Below are positions 46,651 to 58,890 of a DNA stretch of 64,000 nt, in pieces. Source of the DNA: Ochotona curzoniae (taxonomy: Eukaryota > Chordata > Mammalia > Lagomorpha > Ochotonidae); NCBI RefSeq assembly GCF_017591425.1, contig NW_024466599.1, positions 21,924,001 to 21,988,000 on the forward strand. The letters run 5' to 3'. Position numbers and translations under genes: made by a program. The number at the start of each line of letters is the position of its first letter. Within the stretch, counting starts at the first letter, position 1. The notes beneath the pieces were generated by a model that was not told the DNA's origin, ran no database searches, and saw only the letters and a program-made list of their open reading frames with translations.

Positions 46651-48698
46651 CCGTTTGCTCCGTGCAGATGATTTATTCTGCCCATCCTCTGGCTATCTCA
46701 CCTTTCATGTCATCATTTTCATGAGACAAGTGAAAATAATATTTCTCTTGTGCTCCGAAGAGCCAAATCCCCTTTTCGGGCTTGATCCAAAGCAGGTTGG
46801 TTTGAGTAATAAAGAAAAGCAGCTGACTGCCCAGGCCAAGCACAAACCCTCTGGGAGAAATAATGCCTCTCTTTCTCTCCAGAGGAAAAGACAGCCAGCT
46901 TTTAGTTAGGAGGTGGAAGACTTTCAATGTATAAAGGTTTCCTATTTCTTTGGATTACCTGGATAACTGCATTCCAGAAAGGTTAGCTTCTCTTGGATTT
47001 GGGGGTGCAGAACCCTAAGCAATGAGTGACAAGCAACCCTCTCTGTGGCTGTAACCCAGCCCCAGGGATGTGAAAGCAGTAGCAGATCAAAGAGTTAAAA
47101 CCCATTACCCAGAGAGCCAGCAAAGTTCCTCTCAGCATTTTCTTCCCCCATCAGTGCTCTCAGGGCCTGAATTCCAAATTGATTTCCTTAATAACTATTA
47201 AAGATCTTTTTAATTAAACCAGGCATCCTCTTCCTTGGCAAACTTTTTCTTGATGACATCTCTGGTTAATTAAGGGTTTCGGCTGCAAGGACGGATGACA
47301 GAAGAATAAGGCAGGCTGCCTCATGGTGTGCAAGGAAAGGATCCTGCAGGTTCCTGCCACAGGGTCCAGGTCTCAGCCTCCGAGTGAGGTTCTCTCCTTT
47401 CCTGTTACAGCAAAAGAGGACCCAGAAAGTGTGTGAGTTGTAAAGGTTTACACCGAGGGTGGCCTGGGGTGCTTATTGTTCTGATTCCCAAGGTTCAATG
47501 TGCTCCTTTCACGCTGCCTGTAAATCCTCATCAAATATTGCTCATTAAGAATAACACTCATTTTGATCACAGTTCAGTGGTGCTGACAAAACATTTTCAC
47601 CTTTTCATCCAGTTCTGGATGTGGTTGATACATCTTGCTAGCAGAGAGCAATAAAAGTCTTTCTTACCCATTGGTAAAAAGCAGCCACCTCTGTGGTGGC
47701 ATGGATCAGGTTCCCACAGGAAAGGAAAAATGTACATGTTACATATAAAACATATATATGTACACATATAATAACTTCATATGAACACACACAGGCTTTT
47801 TAGGGGAAACACATTTCAAAGGGAAAAACTATCCCTACTTTTCAAAAATGTTTTGCACACAAAAAAAGTAATCTATTTTTGCATTTCATTTGCCATGAAT
47901 GTCCTGATGTAACCTTTACACTGTGTAGAACCAATTGCCCAACCCTACTGGCCTTCTTTCTCTTAGTTTTTTCAACAAAGCCCCAATTCTCAAGTGGTAG
48001 AACAAGGTAAGGTACACGGATTGTCAGTGAGAAACAGTTTCTCTTTGTGCAAAGGTCAATACTCACAGCTCTTAAGGTAGGGATCCAACCCATGACCTTG
48101 GGTTTGCTATCATAGTCTAAAACAAGAGGTTTTAAACCTAGAAATGTGTGAATCCCCTGTGACGGTTACGAAGCACCTGCCCCTGCTTCATCCTAAGCCT
48201 GTTCCTTGTCTTCTCTTGGGCCCTCTTGGGCCTTTAGGTCGTGGGTGAGTTTGTGACCCATGGGTGCCTCAAGGCCTCCAAGTCTAGTCAGTACTACCTG
48301 TAGTGCTACCTGGCTATGAGAAAGACAGTCTACCATTTTAGGACTTTGGCCCTAAAGGCAACTCAGACACACAATACAAAGCCAGGGGCAGTTGAACTGC
48401 ATTGGTATTGCTTCAGAGAAATGGTTCCAACTCTGATGAGACTGACCAAGGAGTAGAGAAGAAAGAGTCTCTTCTCCTATTAAACTGGAGCCAGGAAGCA
48501 GACATCCAAAATGAAAAGGGGGAAAGAGATCACTCATATGCTGTCATTGGTCAGGACCTCATTGACATGAGTGTTTCTTGTACCATTAGAGAAAACCAGA
48601 ACCACCTGGAGAACTTATTTTACTTGCAATTTCATTTTTTAAAACTTTCAAACAAGTTTGGTGACCAAGATGTAATATACCAAACTTCTAGATTCAGA
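46651..48698. other. Intergenic DNA, unique
   Basis: Contains a second candidate conserved block at 47170-47290. Alternating AT/GT patches occur at 47738-47770. No gene recognised. Confidence 0.45.
47170..47290. promoter_or_regulatory. Candidate conserved non-coding element
   Basis: AT-rich block with CTTAATAACTATTAAAG, TTTTTAATTAAACC, CTTGGCAAAC (NF1-like half-site) and GGTTAATTAAGGG. The paired TTAATTAA-type cores and absence of repeats suggest a regulatory element. Confidence 0.3.
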
Positions 48699-49032
48699 TT
48701 TTTTTTATTATTCGTAAAGGTTTATTTTGTATTGGAAAGACAGACGTTCAGAGAGAAGGGAAGACAGAGAGAAAGATTTTCCATTCTTTGGTTTACTCCC
48801 CAAGTGGGCTGATCTGGAGCCAGGAGTCACCCCTCTCCCCGCCCAACACTCACACGCACAGGTTTTCCACACAAGCGCAGGATACCAGCGCTGGGCTGTC
48901 CTACACTGCCCTCCCAGGCCACAAGCAGGGAGCTGGATGGTAAATGGAGCTGCCAGGAAACAAACCAGCACCCACATGGGATCCTGGTGCTTGAAAAGCA
49001 AGGACTTTAGCCACTAGGTTACAGCATTGGAC
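48699..49032 (-). mobile_element. C-SINE (minus) with short target-site duplication
   Basis: Tail TTTTTTTTATTATTCGTAAAG, GTTTACTCCCCAAGTGGGC, GGCCACAAGCAGGGAGCTGG and a head ending CCACTAGGTTACAGCATTGG. The 11-bp flank CTAGATTCAGA is at 48688-48698 and 49033-49043. Confidence 0.92.
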
Positions 49033-49043
49033 CTAGATTCAGA

Positions 49044-51365
49044 ATCTTGCATAAAACATTAGTGTGCATGTATATGCATGTGTATTTACTGAGCCAATTA
49101 CAAAGCTGTATTACCAAAAAAAAAAAATCATGTTATAGACATCATAATATGTAATGTCTAAATAACAGGCCCAAATAACCCAGAACTACTTCAACATGCA
49201 TTCCCCAAAACTGATGACATCTTTCAGTATAACCATAACCTCACATCACTTGAACCTGAAATAATGTCCTAAGATCATATAACGTGTGATTGTAATCCAG
49301 TTCCTAGGGAATTTTAAGAACAAACGCAAGGCTTCCAGAGCCAGTTTCCCCAAATTATGATTCCTTTAGGAGAGTGATGGTCAGGCTTTGAAAAATATGA
49401 CTGCAGCTGACACATTCAAAATGTTCCTCTTTCCAACAGCCAAAAGTTAGTTCACTTTTTTGTACTTGAAAACCATTTGGCCATTGCATGACATTTCGCA
49501 ACAATCTTCTGATGCTCTCGGTGACTCTAAGGCAGACAGAAGTGATGAGGAAACTGGTGCCAAAAATTACTGGGACCAGCCCAGGTCCTCCAGGTAGGGA
49601 ACAATGGCAACCTGGACCAAATTCTAGTGTAAAGGAAAAAGCCTAGGTCTGGGTTGGGTGTCAGAAACCAGGACCTGGTTTCCCCTCTGCTTCTAACCAT
49701 GTCCAAGTGGTTTGGGTCCAAACCACATATGAGCCCAAACTCCCTAACCTCAGTGTCTTCATTAATGAAATGCAGTGAATCAATATCTCCAAGATCTTTT
49801 CCATCTCAAACTTTTGTTCATTCAACACATTTCTGACTCCTTTCCTAAAATTATGGATTCATCTCCATTTGGCCCTACAGTACAGTCATTCCATGAGAAT
49901 ACCCACTATTAGAATATCACCGACAAAGGCATTATTTTGACCATAATGTTCTTACCTGCCATGGCCAAGTATGGCCAGGATACTGGGCATTTTCCTCTGA
50001 TGTTCACTTTCTGAAGACACAATGAGTCAGAAAGAAGCAGCAGGGGTCCCATCTCTCTTCATTACTCTTTTCAAAGCAACTGCAGAAACCTAAAAACACA
50101 TTGCTGGAGGGTCAACAACTTCTACAGAAAGGTGAAATAGGATGCCCCATTTTATCTCTCAAATGACCTCAACTTCCCCATCCTTTCATATAGAACATGG
50201 ATTTTGTGTTTCTTTAAGCCCTCACAAGTTCACGGACACTCTTTAGGATTGGTCCAGAACAGGAGGTTAGCAGGTGAGGACCACAGCTGTTTCAGATTTT
50301 TCACCTAACAAGGTTTTACTTTTCTATTTATTTTGTGAACTTTTTGCGACCAGACCATATTCATGCTTTGCTCATACAAATACAAATAAATTATTAAAGT
50401 GGGATTTTTCCTTTATGACTCAAAAACAAAGCAATCTCCAGAGAGCAGCAAATGGTCTTTTGTTTCACTGATGTGGGGTATGTGTGTGTTCATGCCTGCG
50501 TATGAGTGAGGGAGGCGGGGGAAGAGAGACAGAGAAAGAGAGCGAGAGACAGTTAAGAGCTGGGAGGTGTAAGGCATCCCACTTACAAGAACTGAATGGA
50601 ATGCTGATTGCTGTTAATCCAACAACAATGAAAAGATGTATGCCCTTTGATATATCGCAGGTGCACAGTAGAGGACAGGAGAGAAAGAGAGAGAGATAGG
50701 AAAAAAAAAAGGCTTGGGTAACTATGGCAGAACCTAAGCCAGTGGGAGAAGATGGAAGAAAAACATGTAAATAACCTCTTTCCCTAGCTCTCTCCTCCCT
50801 CTTCTCCTGCCCCTCCTCTTCTCTCTCCCTCTGGTCACTGGTGACCTTTTGTAGGATATCATCTCTTCCTGCCAGTTATGTCCAGCTGGAGGGGGTACCC
50901 TCTGATAAGGTCACTGGGGACACTTCCCACCACCGGAGGCACACTATCATACTAATGGTGCTCACCCAGCAGGTTTCGTCTCCCAAAGTTCTCTCCCTTC
51001 ATTAGGAAGCCAATCAGCCTCACTCTGTCCTTGGGGAATGAAATTCACCAGCAGTCAGGTAAGGGAGCTCAGACCACAGAGCCCAGCAGCCTCACAGAGC
51101 AGAGCTGTAGCGGAGAGATTCCTCTCTGTGGAGCTGAACCTTCAGGGATGTCAGACCAGCAGGTGACCTATGAGATCAGCTGTTCTCCCCCACCCCAACC
51201 CCACACCACCCCCCAAGTCTCTGCAGGGTCTGGCTTACAATGACAGCCGCTGCTCAGAATCACCTGACATGGTCCCTGTCCCTCACAAAGATGGAGTCTC
51301 AAATCTAGGGACAGAAGAAAGGGCACAGAGAACAAGGAAGGCACAAAGAGGAAGATGCGAGGCAG
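49044..51365. other. Intergenic DNA, mostly unique
   Basis: Holds a MIR remnant (49640-49800), GA-rich patches at 50505-50550 and 50672-50700, and a C-rich patch at 51186-51216. No coding exon recognised. Confidence 0.45.
49640..49800 (+). mobile_element. MIR remnant
   Basis: 'ccaggacctggtttcccctctgcttctaaccatgtcc' followed by 'ctaacctcagtgtcttcattaatgaaatg' gives the order of the MIR core and tail. Confidence 0.6.
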
Positions 51366-51600
51366 ACGTTGTGGTGCAGCAAGAGAAGTTGCCTTTTGCA
51401 GTGCTTTCATTCACACATCATTCACACATCAGAGTGCCTGGTTCCACTCTCAGTTCTGCTGCTGATCTAGCTTCCTGCCAATGCATTCTGGGAGGTAGTA
51501 GATGGCTCCATGGCTTGAGGATTTAGGCTTCTGCAGAACTTTCCTGACCTAGTAGATGCAGCTCACCCTTTGTGGATAAGAAGAGATATGCATGTTGAGT
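51366..51600 (+). mobile_element. Partial old C-SINE
   Basis: GCAGACGTTGTGGTGCAGCA, CAGAGTGCCTGGTTCCACTC, CTGATCTAGCTTCCTGCCAATG and GGGAGGTAGTAGATGG are C-SINE landmarks. The 3' end is lost. A CATTCACACATCATTCACACATC duplication occurs inside. Confidence 0.7.
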
Positions 51601-51964
51601 GTCTGGTACCAGGCTTCTCCGTGGCTGTTACTCCCCCCCGCCAAAACAGATCCCCCAGCAGTTGTCACTCAGGCTTAAATTCCTGGCTGGTGTTTGAGTG
51701 GGAGTTCCCAGAAACCACAGATTCTAGAGAGATTCCAGATGAAAGACTGGGCTTTCAGCTGTACCAGGATTAGAAGGCCAGAAACAAATCACGCCCATGT
51801 TGACAAGTGGAATTGTCCAGCAGCCTCGAAAAGGGATCTGCATGAATAGAGCAAAGAAAGGGGCTGTCCTAGCCCTTGAATCAAAAGTCATGACTGAACC
51901 TTCCAGGAAAAGTGGAAAAGCTTTTCCACAAATACATGTACTTTTAACACTTCTAGGAATAATG

Positions 51965-52255
51965 CCCGGAGTCCATGTTGTTGCCACCTGCAATATCAGC
52001 ATCCCAATAGGCAAAGGTTCATGTCCCACCTGATCCTTTTTGGATCTAGATCCCTGCTAGAGGCTTGGGAAAGCAGAAGATGGTCCATATATCTGGACCC
52101 CTGCCGCTGACACAGAAGATGCAGATGAGTCTCCTGTCCCCTGGCTTTGGCTTGGCCCAGTGCTGGCCTTTACACACAACTAGGGAGTAAACCAGAGCAC
52201 GGAAGATCGTTCTGTCTCTCCCTCACTCTACATTACTCTCAAAATTAAATAAGTT
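51965..52255 (+). mobile_element. Old C-SINE
   Basis: GCATCCCAATAGGCAAAGG, GCTTGGGAAAGCAGAAGATGG and a 3' end rich in TCTGTCTCTCCC followed by AAATTAAATAAG. Confidence 0.8.
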
Positions 52256-52276
52256 GTAGATAACAATACAATTTCT

Positions 52277-52570
52277 GGGTCAATTATTTGGTGCAGCAGT
52301 TAATACAATACTTGGGTTACATTAATCCCACACCAAAAACACCTAGATTCAAATCCCAAAACCACTTCTCTTCCCAACTTCCTGATATACAGAAAGTGAT
52401 GGCACTCAGATGCCTCAGTTCCTGCATCCATGTGGGAGACTTGGATGAAGTTCCAGCATCCTGCTTCTGCCCAGCCCAGCCCTGGCTGATTTAGGAACGA
52501 ACTGGTAGATGGAAGAACTCTGATTGTATTCTTCTGTCTTTCTGCCTTTCAAATAAATAATTTTTAAAAA
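52277..52570 (+). mobile_element. Old C-SINE
   Basis: TTTGGTGCAGCAGTTAATAC, CCATGTGGGAGACTTGGATG and TTCTGCCTTTCAAATAAATAA at the 3' end. It lies just downstream of another old copy on the same strand. Confidence 0.82.
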
Positions 52571-52710
52571 GAATTTTAAAAAGCAAATGTGATTCCTTTT
52601 ACTTTCAAACCATGCAACATCAGGATATGAAACCGTTGTAGAGTTACTGTTTCTGGCTTGACTTTTGCTCTGATTGGTTTTTGCCCGTTAGGGTGCGTGC
52701 ACAAAGGACA

Positions 52711-52729
52711 TGGCCACCAGGTGGCGATA
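52711..52729 (+). promoter_or_regulatory. Strong CTCF-type motif
   Basis: TGGCCACCAGGTGGCGATA contains CCACCAGGTGGCGA, matching 13 of 14 positions of the core consensus CCASYAGRKGGCRS, only the last base being off. It lies in unique DNA about 13 kb upstream of the GALNT14 promoter. Orientation is plus. Confidence 0.6.
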
Positions 52730-52829
52730 CAGACAGACATAAACTCTGACTAGGGAGGCCGGGCTGAAACTCCAAAAGCTCCTAACTGCTATAAACTCAA
52801 TCCACCGGTTTAGAAACCTGTAACCTATT

Positions 52830-52872
52830 AAAAAAAAAAAAAAAAAAAAAGAAGAAGAAGAAGAAAAAAAAA
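52830..52872. repeat. Poly-A / (GAA)n run
   Basis: A 21-bp A run followed by GAA units and another A run. No retroposed gene or SINE body was recognised directly before it. Confidence 0.85.
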
Positions 52873-53342
52873 GCCGGGAGGGCAGGGGCGGGGAGGGAGG
52901 TTAATTTACTAGACTGCACGAGTCACAGTGCTCCCAGGCAGGAATATGGGCAGGTGGTAACGTGAAAAAAAAAATCGCACTCTGCATTTCTCTAGGACCC
53001 CAGGGACCTTAGCCTTCGTTCTTTCATCACAGCCTCCTTTAGTCTTACCCCTAGGTTGTCCGCTTGTTTCAGCTTCCTCTCCTCCCAGGTAAAATAGATG
53101 CCCTTCAATCCCATAAGTCTCTAGGGCCTTAGTAGCTTATTTTCCTTCACAGCACTCATGAATATATTTTCAAAAGTTCATAGGAAAATGCACTTAAAAG
53201 ATACATTGATCTTGGTGGGAAGCTCTCTGAAGTCCATGCATAGCATTTTGCATAATATGCATTTCCATGAATTTTGCAGATTCCTTATATGCATAGATTT
53301 TTTGACAAAACAAATCATCTTAATTCTAATTTACATGAACTT
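52873..53342. other. Intergenic DNA, nothing recognised
   Basis: Unique DNA. A+T-rich after 53150. Confidence 0.45.
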
Positions 53343-53688
53343 AAAAAAAAAGATTCCTTTATTTATTTGAAAAGCAATTAGGGAGAGCGATAGAGAATCT
53401 TTCATCTGCTGGTTTTCTTCCCAAACGGTGGCAATGGCTGGGGCTGGGCCAGCAGAAAGGCAAGAGCCTAGAACTCCATCTAGATTTCCCACATGGTGGC
53501 AGGGGGCACAAGCACTTGGGCCATTTTGTTTGTTTGTTGTGCTTCTTTTTTTAAATTTGACTTTTTTTTTAATTTTTTACTTCTTTCTCAAATTAGCAGG
53601 GAGCTGGGTCAATAGTAGAGCAGTCAGGACTTGAACCAGTGCCAATGTGGGATGCCAGCAGCAACTACACTACAGCACCAGCCCCTTT
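53343..53688 (-). mobile_element. C-SINE (minus) interrupted by a T-rich insertion
   Basis: The tail side (GATTCCTTTATTTATTTG, CATCTGCTGGTTTTCTTCCC) and head side (GCAGGGAGCTGGGTC, GGGATGCCAGCAGCAAC) are normal. About 70 bp of T-rich DNA (53527-53597) replaces the usual CTGCTTTCCCAGGC segment between them. CATGAACTT flanks the element at 53334-53342 and 53689-53697. Confidence 0.88.
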
Positions 53689-53714
53689 CATGAACTTTTT
53701 TAAGTTCTTCCCTA

Positions 53715-53870
53715 TATTTTAATTTTCTGTCTGCCTCTGCCTCACTAGTTGACTAGAATGTCAGCTCCAGGAGGAAAGGGAACTTTGTTTTACTCACTGT
53801 TATATCAGAGGGGATGGCATGGTGGAAAGTTGTCAATGTGAGAATGAATGAATGTGATGAATGAGTGAAT
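53715..53870 (+). mobile_element. L2-like 3' remnant
   Basis: 'gactagaatgtcagctccaggaggaaagggaactttgttttactcactgttatatc' followed by 'gaatgaatgaatg' matches the 3' end of mammalian L2 elements. Confidence 0.7.
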
Positions 53871-54396
53871 GTTGTTCTCTAATTCTGTGAATTCCTGGGA
53901 GAAAATTATTGACTCCACAACCCTACCCTACACTCTTCAAACTCCCAGTGCCAAATGGGTGGGTTTCTTAATGTAAATTCTGAAAGTTTGGCCTACAAAG
54001 GAGCTCCTCTGGAATCTACCAGACAGCCTGGGTTCAGGAAGGGACTCCAGGCACACAGAGGCATAAAGCACCATAGGAAGAAAAGATTGACTTCCCTAAG
54101 TTAATGTCATCATGTGCCTTATGGCCAAACCATCAACAATCCACGGAGAAATTAGGCAATCCCTCATTTTGTTGTTGTTGCTTTTGTTACTGGACACCTA
54201 CACAAACACACATAAAAAATTCACAAAATGCACACTTTTTTGTCTTTCTTCATGCATTCCCAGCTGTCTCTCTAAGACCTATTCTAGGTGGAATTTTTTG
54301 GTAGCCCTGATTGGAACGTGAACATGGATCCCTAACTTACCAGCTGAGCTGTGGCCTTGATGGATGCTCCATGCTGTGGTTGCCTTTGCTCCTAAG
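53871..54396. other. Intergenic DNA, nothing recognised
   Basis: Unique DNA before the next SINE. Confidence 0.45.
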
Positions 54397-54407
54397 AAAA
54401 TGCTCAA

Positions 54408-54719
54408 GGGCCCGGCGCGGTGGCGCAAGTGGTTAAGTCCTCGCCTTGCACGCCCGGGATCCCATATGGGCGCCGGTTCTAATCCCAGCAGCCCCGCTTC
54501 CCTTCCAGCTCCCTGCCTGTGGCCTGGGAAAGCAGTTGAGGACGGCCCAAAGCTTTGGGACCCTGCACCCGCGTGGGAGACCCGGAAGAGGCTCCTGGCT
54601 TCGGATCGGCATAGTATCGGCCCGTTGCGGCTCACTTGGGGAGTGAATCATCGGATGGAAGATCTTCCTCTCTGTCTCTCCTCTCTGTATATCCGCCTTT
54701 CCAATTAAAAAAAAAAAAA
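54408..54719 (+). mobile_element. Young full-length C-SINE with target-site duplication
   Basis: It starts GGGCCCGGCGCGGTGGCGC, retains most CpGs and ends CGCCTTTCCAATT plus an A run. The perfect 11-bp repeat AAAATGCTCAA is at 54397-54407 and 54720-54730. Confidence 0.95.
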
Positions 54720-54929
54720 AAAATGCTCAAATATTTTTGCTTCTGATCATCTGCTTGGTTGTAAGATGAACTATTTTGATTTACAACTCCCTCTACCCAA
54801 GGTTCTGTCTTTTTTTCCAGTTAGCTTTAGAAGGGGACAAAGTCTCTACTGCAGTATAAAACTTCTTCTGTTTGACCTGTCCCTCAACAGAAAGAAAATT
54901 ATTCTAACCAACCAATATACTCTTGCATT

Positions 54930-55080
54930 TAGCTAGGCTTGGGTGCAATTATTGCTGCCTTAATTAGCTTAACAGACTGTTGGTCTGGTTGCCCTGGCAA
55001 TGCCCACCAAAGCGTCAGAACTCTTCCAATGCAGTAGCACATTGAGCAGCCTATTAGCTGTTTTCTTCACACATATAAGT
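54930..55080. promoter_or_regulatory. Candidate conserved element with an RFX X-box-like palindrome
   Basis: GTTGCCCTGGCAAT (54988-55001) is an RFX X-box-type inverted repeat (GTTGCC-CT-GGCAAt). It lies next to CAATTATTGC, CCTTAATTAGCTTAAC and CCTATTAGCTG homeodomain-like cores. Unique DNA without coding frame. Confidence 0.4.
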
Positions 55081-56689
55081 CAGATGCGCACAGCATCTTC
55101 TACAAAAAAATGGATGCTCAGTCCATGTGCACTGACTTGCTGGCAACACCTAGGATGATGAGCTGAGTGCCACACCTGCAGCCTGGATATCTTAGGGATT
55201 TTACAGCAATGTCTCAGACCCTGTGCAAGAAGACAGCAGCCAGTGTAATTGTATAACAGCCCTTGTGGTTGTAACTACTTTGAAATAATCTTAAAAAAAA
55301 AAAAACGGCAGGGAAGGAGACTACAGAACACTTTGCTAGGCCTTCCTGCCTCTGGAAAGAGGACAAAGCAAACCAAGTCTCTCCCCGCTGATCTTCTCCA
55401 CTGCCATCTCCCAAGGACATAATGATGACACTGCACTTGGACCTCACCTTGGAGACTCAACCACAGCCACGCTTCTCCACTGCAGGCTGTTAGGCTGACT
55501 CACTGTTGGCCAGATGTCCAATCAGCAGAATCTTCTTCACCCGAGTGTAACAGAATGCCAGCCACATACACAGATACAAGAAGTGACTTTCAGTTTGATT
55601 GCAAAAACAGCATGGTGTTCCTGCCTTGCTCCTTGTTTTGGGCTATGTTTTTGGCTCTAGTGCAAAGTTGCCTGCCCCAATCTTACACTCACCGCACCAA
55701 GGTACATCCCAAATTCAAGTTGAAAATTGGTCCCTTGCATGCTCAACCACTGATTGCATCTCAAAGTTCTTTTGAATATGCAGTGGGAGAGCCACTTACA
55801 CCAGCCCATTCAAAGGAGAGTTTATTGAAGAGATACAGGACGCAGTTACCTGACCCAGCTAGATGTCTTGGAAACAGAATCCAAGCCACAGAAAAGCCCA
55901 GGCAGCCACTCTCTGTGATGCAGTCAGTCATGCATCCCTGCCTCTCCAACCCTGCCATCTACCGCTCGGCAGACCTGCATCTTCACCCGTGTCTGCTCCT
56001 GGAATTTCAACTTGGGCTCGCCTGGCAGCTGGCTCTGGCCTCAGCTCAGCTTCTGACTTACAACTCTCATCGCCCCTTTTATTCCAACTCCAGGTTTTTA
56101 AGACATGGATCTGATTGACTGAGCTACATTTGTGCACTCAGGCACTTTCTGCAAACCAAACAATTGCAGGAGAAGGGAAGAGCACAGCTGGCAGATGAAA
56201 CTGCCTTGGGCAATCTCCTCCCACTGCTCTGGCGGCAATCACCTGAGAATGAAGCTGACAAAGAAGAAAAGGGGAGTGGGGGGAAGGGGGAGGGATGAGG
56301 CCAGGAACTCAGTACCTGCTCTCAGAATCTCCTGAGCTTTCTTATGCCTGCAGTTTCTACGCTGCTGCCCTTCATCCAATGAATCTTCTTTTTGAACATT
56401 TTCTGTATAACTTCTCTGCATCTTCTTCCTGAATGTGCCCTCCATTTTCCCACTGCCCACGCCAGCCATGTCTACTCTTGCATTATATTCCTAGTTCTCA
56501 GAACTAGATGGGAGGGGCATGATCTCAAGTCAGAGACCCCACAACTCCCTACCCCCTCCACTTAACTAATTACACTCCTCACTTTCTTGTTTATTGAAAA
56601 ACATTTGTCTCTGAAAGTCACATTGACAAGGGACACTACAAGCATCTATCTCATGAAGTCTGGCTCATAAGTCATCTAGGCAGCCAAAT

Positions 56690-56840
56690 GCACTTTCTCC
56701 AAGCATTTTGAGGACTTAATGAAGACAGTCATATCACAATTAATCAATGTAATTCCTGAGTTGACATTCACTCATAAGCTAGTTTCACAGACATTTCAAT
56801 TCTAATTGATTAACTAGAGCTCAACTGTGTACGTCTGATC
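56690..56840. promoter_or_regulatory. Candidate AT-rich regulatory block
   Basis: Several ATTA/TAAT cores are packed together: CACAATTAATCAATG, TTCTAATTGATTAAC and GACTTAATG. No repeat landmarks. Composition alone could explain part of this. Confidence 0.22.
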
Positions 56841-58679
56841 CCAAGGACTTAATGAAATCAGGTGCTTTCTGAATAAGTTCAAAAGAGAAGTCTCAACTTG
56901 AAGCAAAATGCATATTGCCTATCCATGAACTAACTTATTCCATCCATCTACTGGTTTATGGTAAGTCTTATCTAGGAAAGTGAAAGAGACCCTGGATGAA
57001 TGAAAGCAGATGCACTTGCTCCCAAGGAAACAAACAGGAATCAAGTCCTGATACAACTGATATGGGATTGTATAGCAAGACAAAGGAAATGAGCAGCTGG
57101 AAAAGACAAAGGAATTATGTAAAATGGGGACAGAAGAGGATCAAGAAAACACTCCTGAGCTAGTGAGATTTGCAGTCTATGCTGAAAATGGTTAGCCAGG
57201 CCCATGAGTTAGGATAGAAAATCATTTTAAGTACATGCAAAGGTCTAAGAGCCGGAGGCTTGGCACCTGCAGGACCTGGGTGGGGGACCACCATGCAAGA
57301 CTGGGGAGGCAGGAACCCCACAAAGCTCTGGAAGTCCACAAACCTGGACTTGGTCCCACCAGAGAAGGAAAGCAATGTTTTGAAGGGTGTTAGTGGTTAT
57401 GTGAACAGGCAGGAGTTACACAAGGACAGAGACATGAAGATGATGGAGCAGACACTGCTGCAATTACAGCTGAGATGGGAGAAGGGGAGCACTTTTAGAG
57501 ATACTAGGGGTAAGAGCAGGAAGAGTCGGTGAGCTGCTGAGACAGCTAATGCACACATGAGTCCATTAGCCATGGTAGCATCAGGCTGATGTGAACAGGC
57601 AGGTAGCTGGCAGAAAGGGACCACGTGTGCCACAACCCCAGGTGTAGCACCCAACACCCAAATCTCACTCCCATTGTGCACCTGACACAATCCTACTTCT
57701 GAAATTTCAAAAAAGAAAAAAAGGCACGGAAATTGGGAGTACTCAAGCCTCCCCCCAAACGCTACCCTCTTTGAATATTCAACTAACCAAGCCATGCCCC
57801 AGACACTGATCCCGTGGGAAGACAGACCAAAACTCCGTTCAAGGCAGCTCCCTTTCTGGAAGACACACTACTCCCTTCTAAGCATGTATTTTCCCTTTGT
57901 CTACAAACCTTGCTCCGCTGCTGACCTTGACCTATGGCTCCTCTTTGAATTCTTTCTGATGCGGAAACAAGGAATCTAGACAAAAAGCCAGAGGCCACTC
58001 CAGCAAAAAACCTGCTTTAAGTGATGTGAAGAAAACCAGTTGAAGAGGAAGGCCAAATGGAGTTTCAAATGGGGAGGACTTCCCAGGGAACATGGCATCT
58101 GAATTGGGACTTCCTGAAAGAGGGTTCCAAGTGGACATGTTGGGCAGGGAAAGGATGTGAGCTTTGGATGCCGCCAAGCAGTGTCTTTCAAGGTTGAGCT
58201 GATGGGTGCAGCAAGAGTGTACTTTACACACCACCCTCTAATGCCCAGTGAAGCATCAGACTTAAAGACATAACTCAGATAGTTTTGAAGTACTCATCTG
58301 ACATTGGCTGGTGTGTTCCAGTTGTCTCCTCTGTGCCAGGTGTCCTAACCAAACACAGGTTCATACTCCATGGGAGCTGCCCCAGAAATGCTGATGGTCC
58401 ATCTTCACAGCCAATGTCATGATCCATGAAGTCTCTCAAAGTCTGGGGACCTGTGTCATCCATGTCACCGAGGGCAGCTTGCCTTAAATGCAGACTGCCA
58501 GACTTCTGAGACACCCAAATGAAGCTGTCTGTACTAACGCCCTTGAGAAAACCCTGTCCCTTGAACAGAACTCATCTGGGGTATACATGCCTCTCAAATA
58601 TGGAAACGGAAGTGAGGTCAGCAGAGAAGGGCAGAGTGCGTTCAGTGGGTGATGAGCTTTTGACACGCTAATTCACAGT

Positions 58680-58692
58680 CCCCCCCCCCCCC
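58680..58692. repeat. Poly-C run
   Basis: Thirteen C's at the edge of an old SINE. Confidence 0.9.
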
Positions 58693-58694
58693 AA

Positions 58695-58890
58695 AGCACT
58701 CCTATGTTACTGGGATACTACAGTGCAGGCATCCCATGCAAGTGGCAGGAACCCAGCTAATTTATTGCTGTCTCCCAGGATCTGCATTAGCAGAAAGTTA
58801 GCTACAGTCAGGAGCTGGAAAACAATCCCAACCTCTCTACTCCAGTGATGACAATGGAGGCTTAACTGCCAGGCTAAATGTCTTCCCTCA
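58695..58890 (-). mobile_element. Old lagomorph SINE (minus), other subfamily
   Basis: 'ggcatcccatgcaagtggcaggaacccag', 'ttattgctgtctcccaggatctgcattagcag' and 'ggaggcttaactgccaggctaaatg' mark a SINE form also seen at 41520-41785. Confidence 0.75.

Larger units (their letters stand above)
54731..58679. other. Intergenic DNA, mostly unique
   Basis: About 4 kb with no SINE. Two candidate conserved blocks occur (54930-55080, 56690-56840). The open frame at 55555-56118 (187 codons) has no recognisable domain and I do not call it. Confidence 0.45.

Noticed and set aside
55555..56118. 187-codon plus-strand frame
   Set aside because: No family features, no splice or Kozak support, and overlapping frames on both strands; chance open frame.
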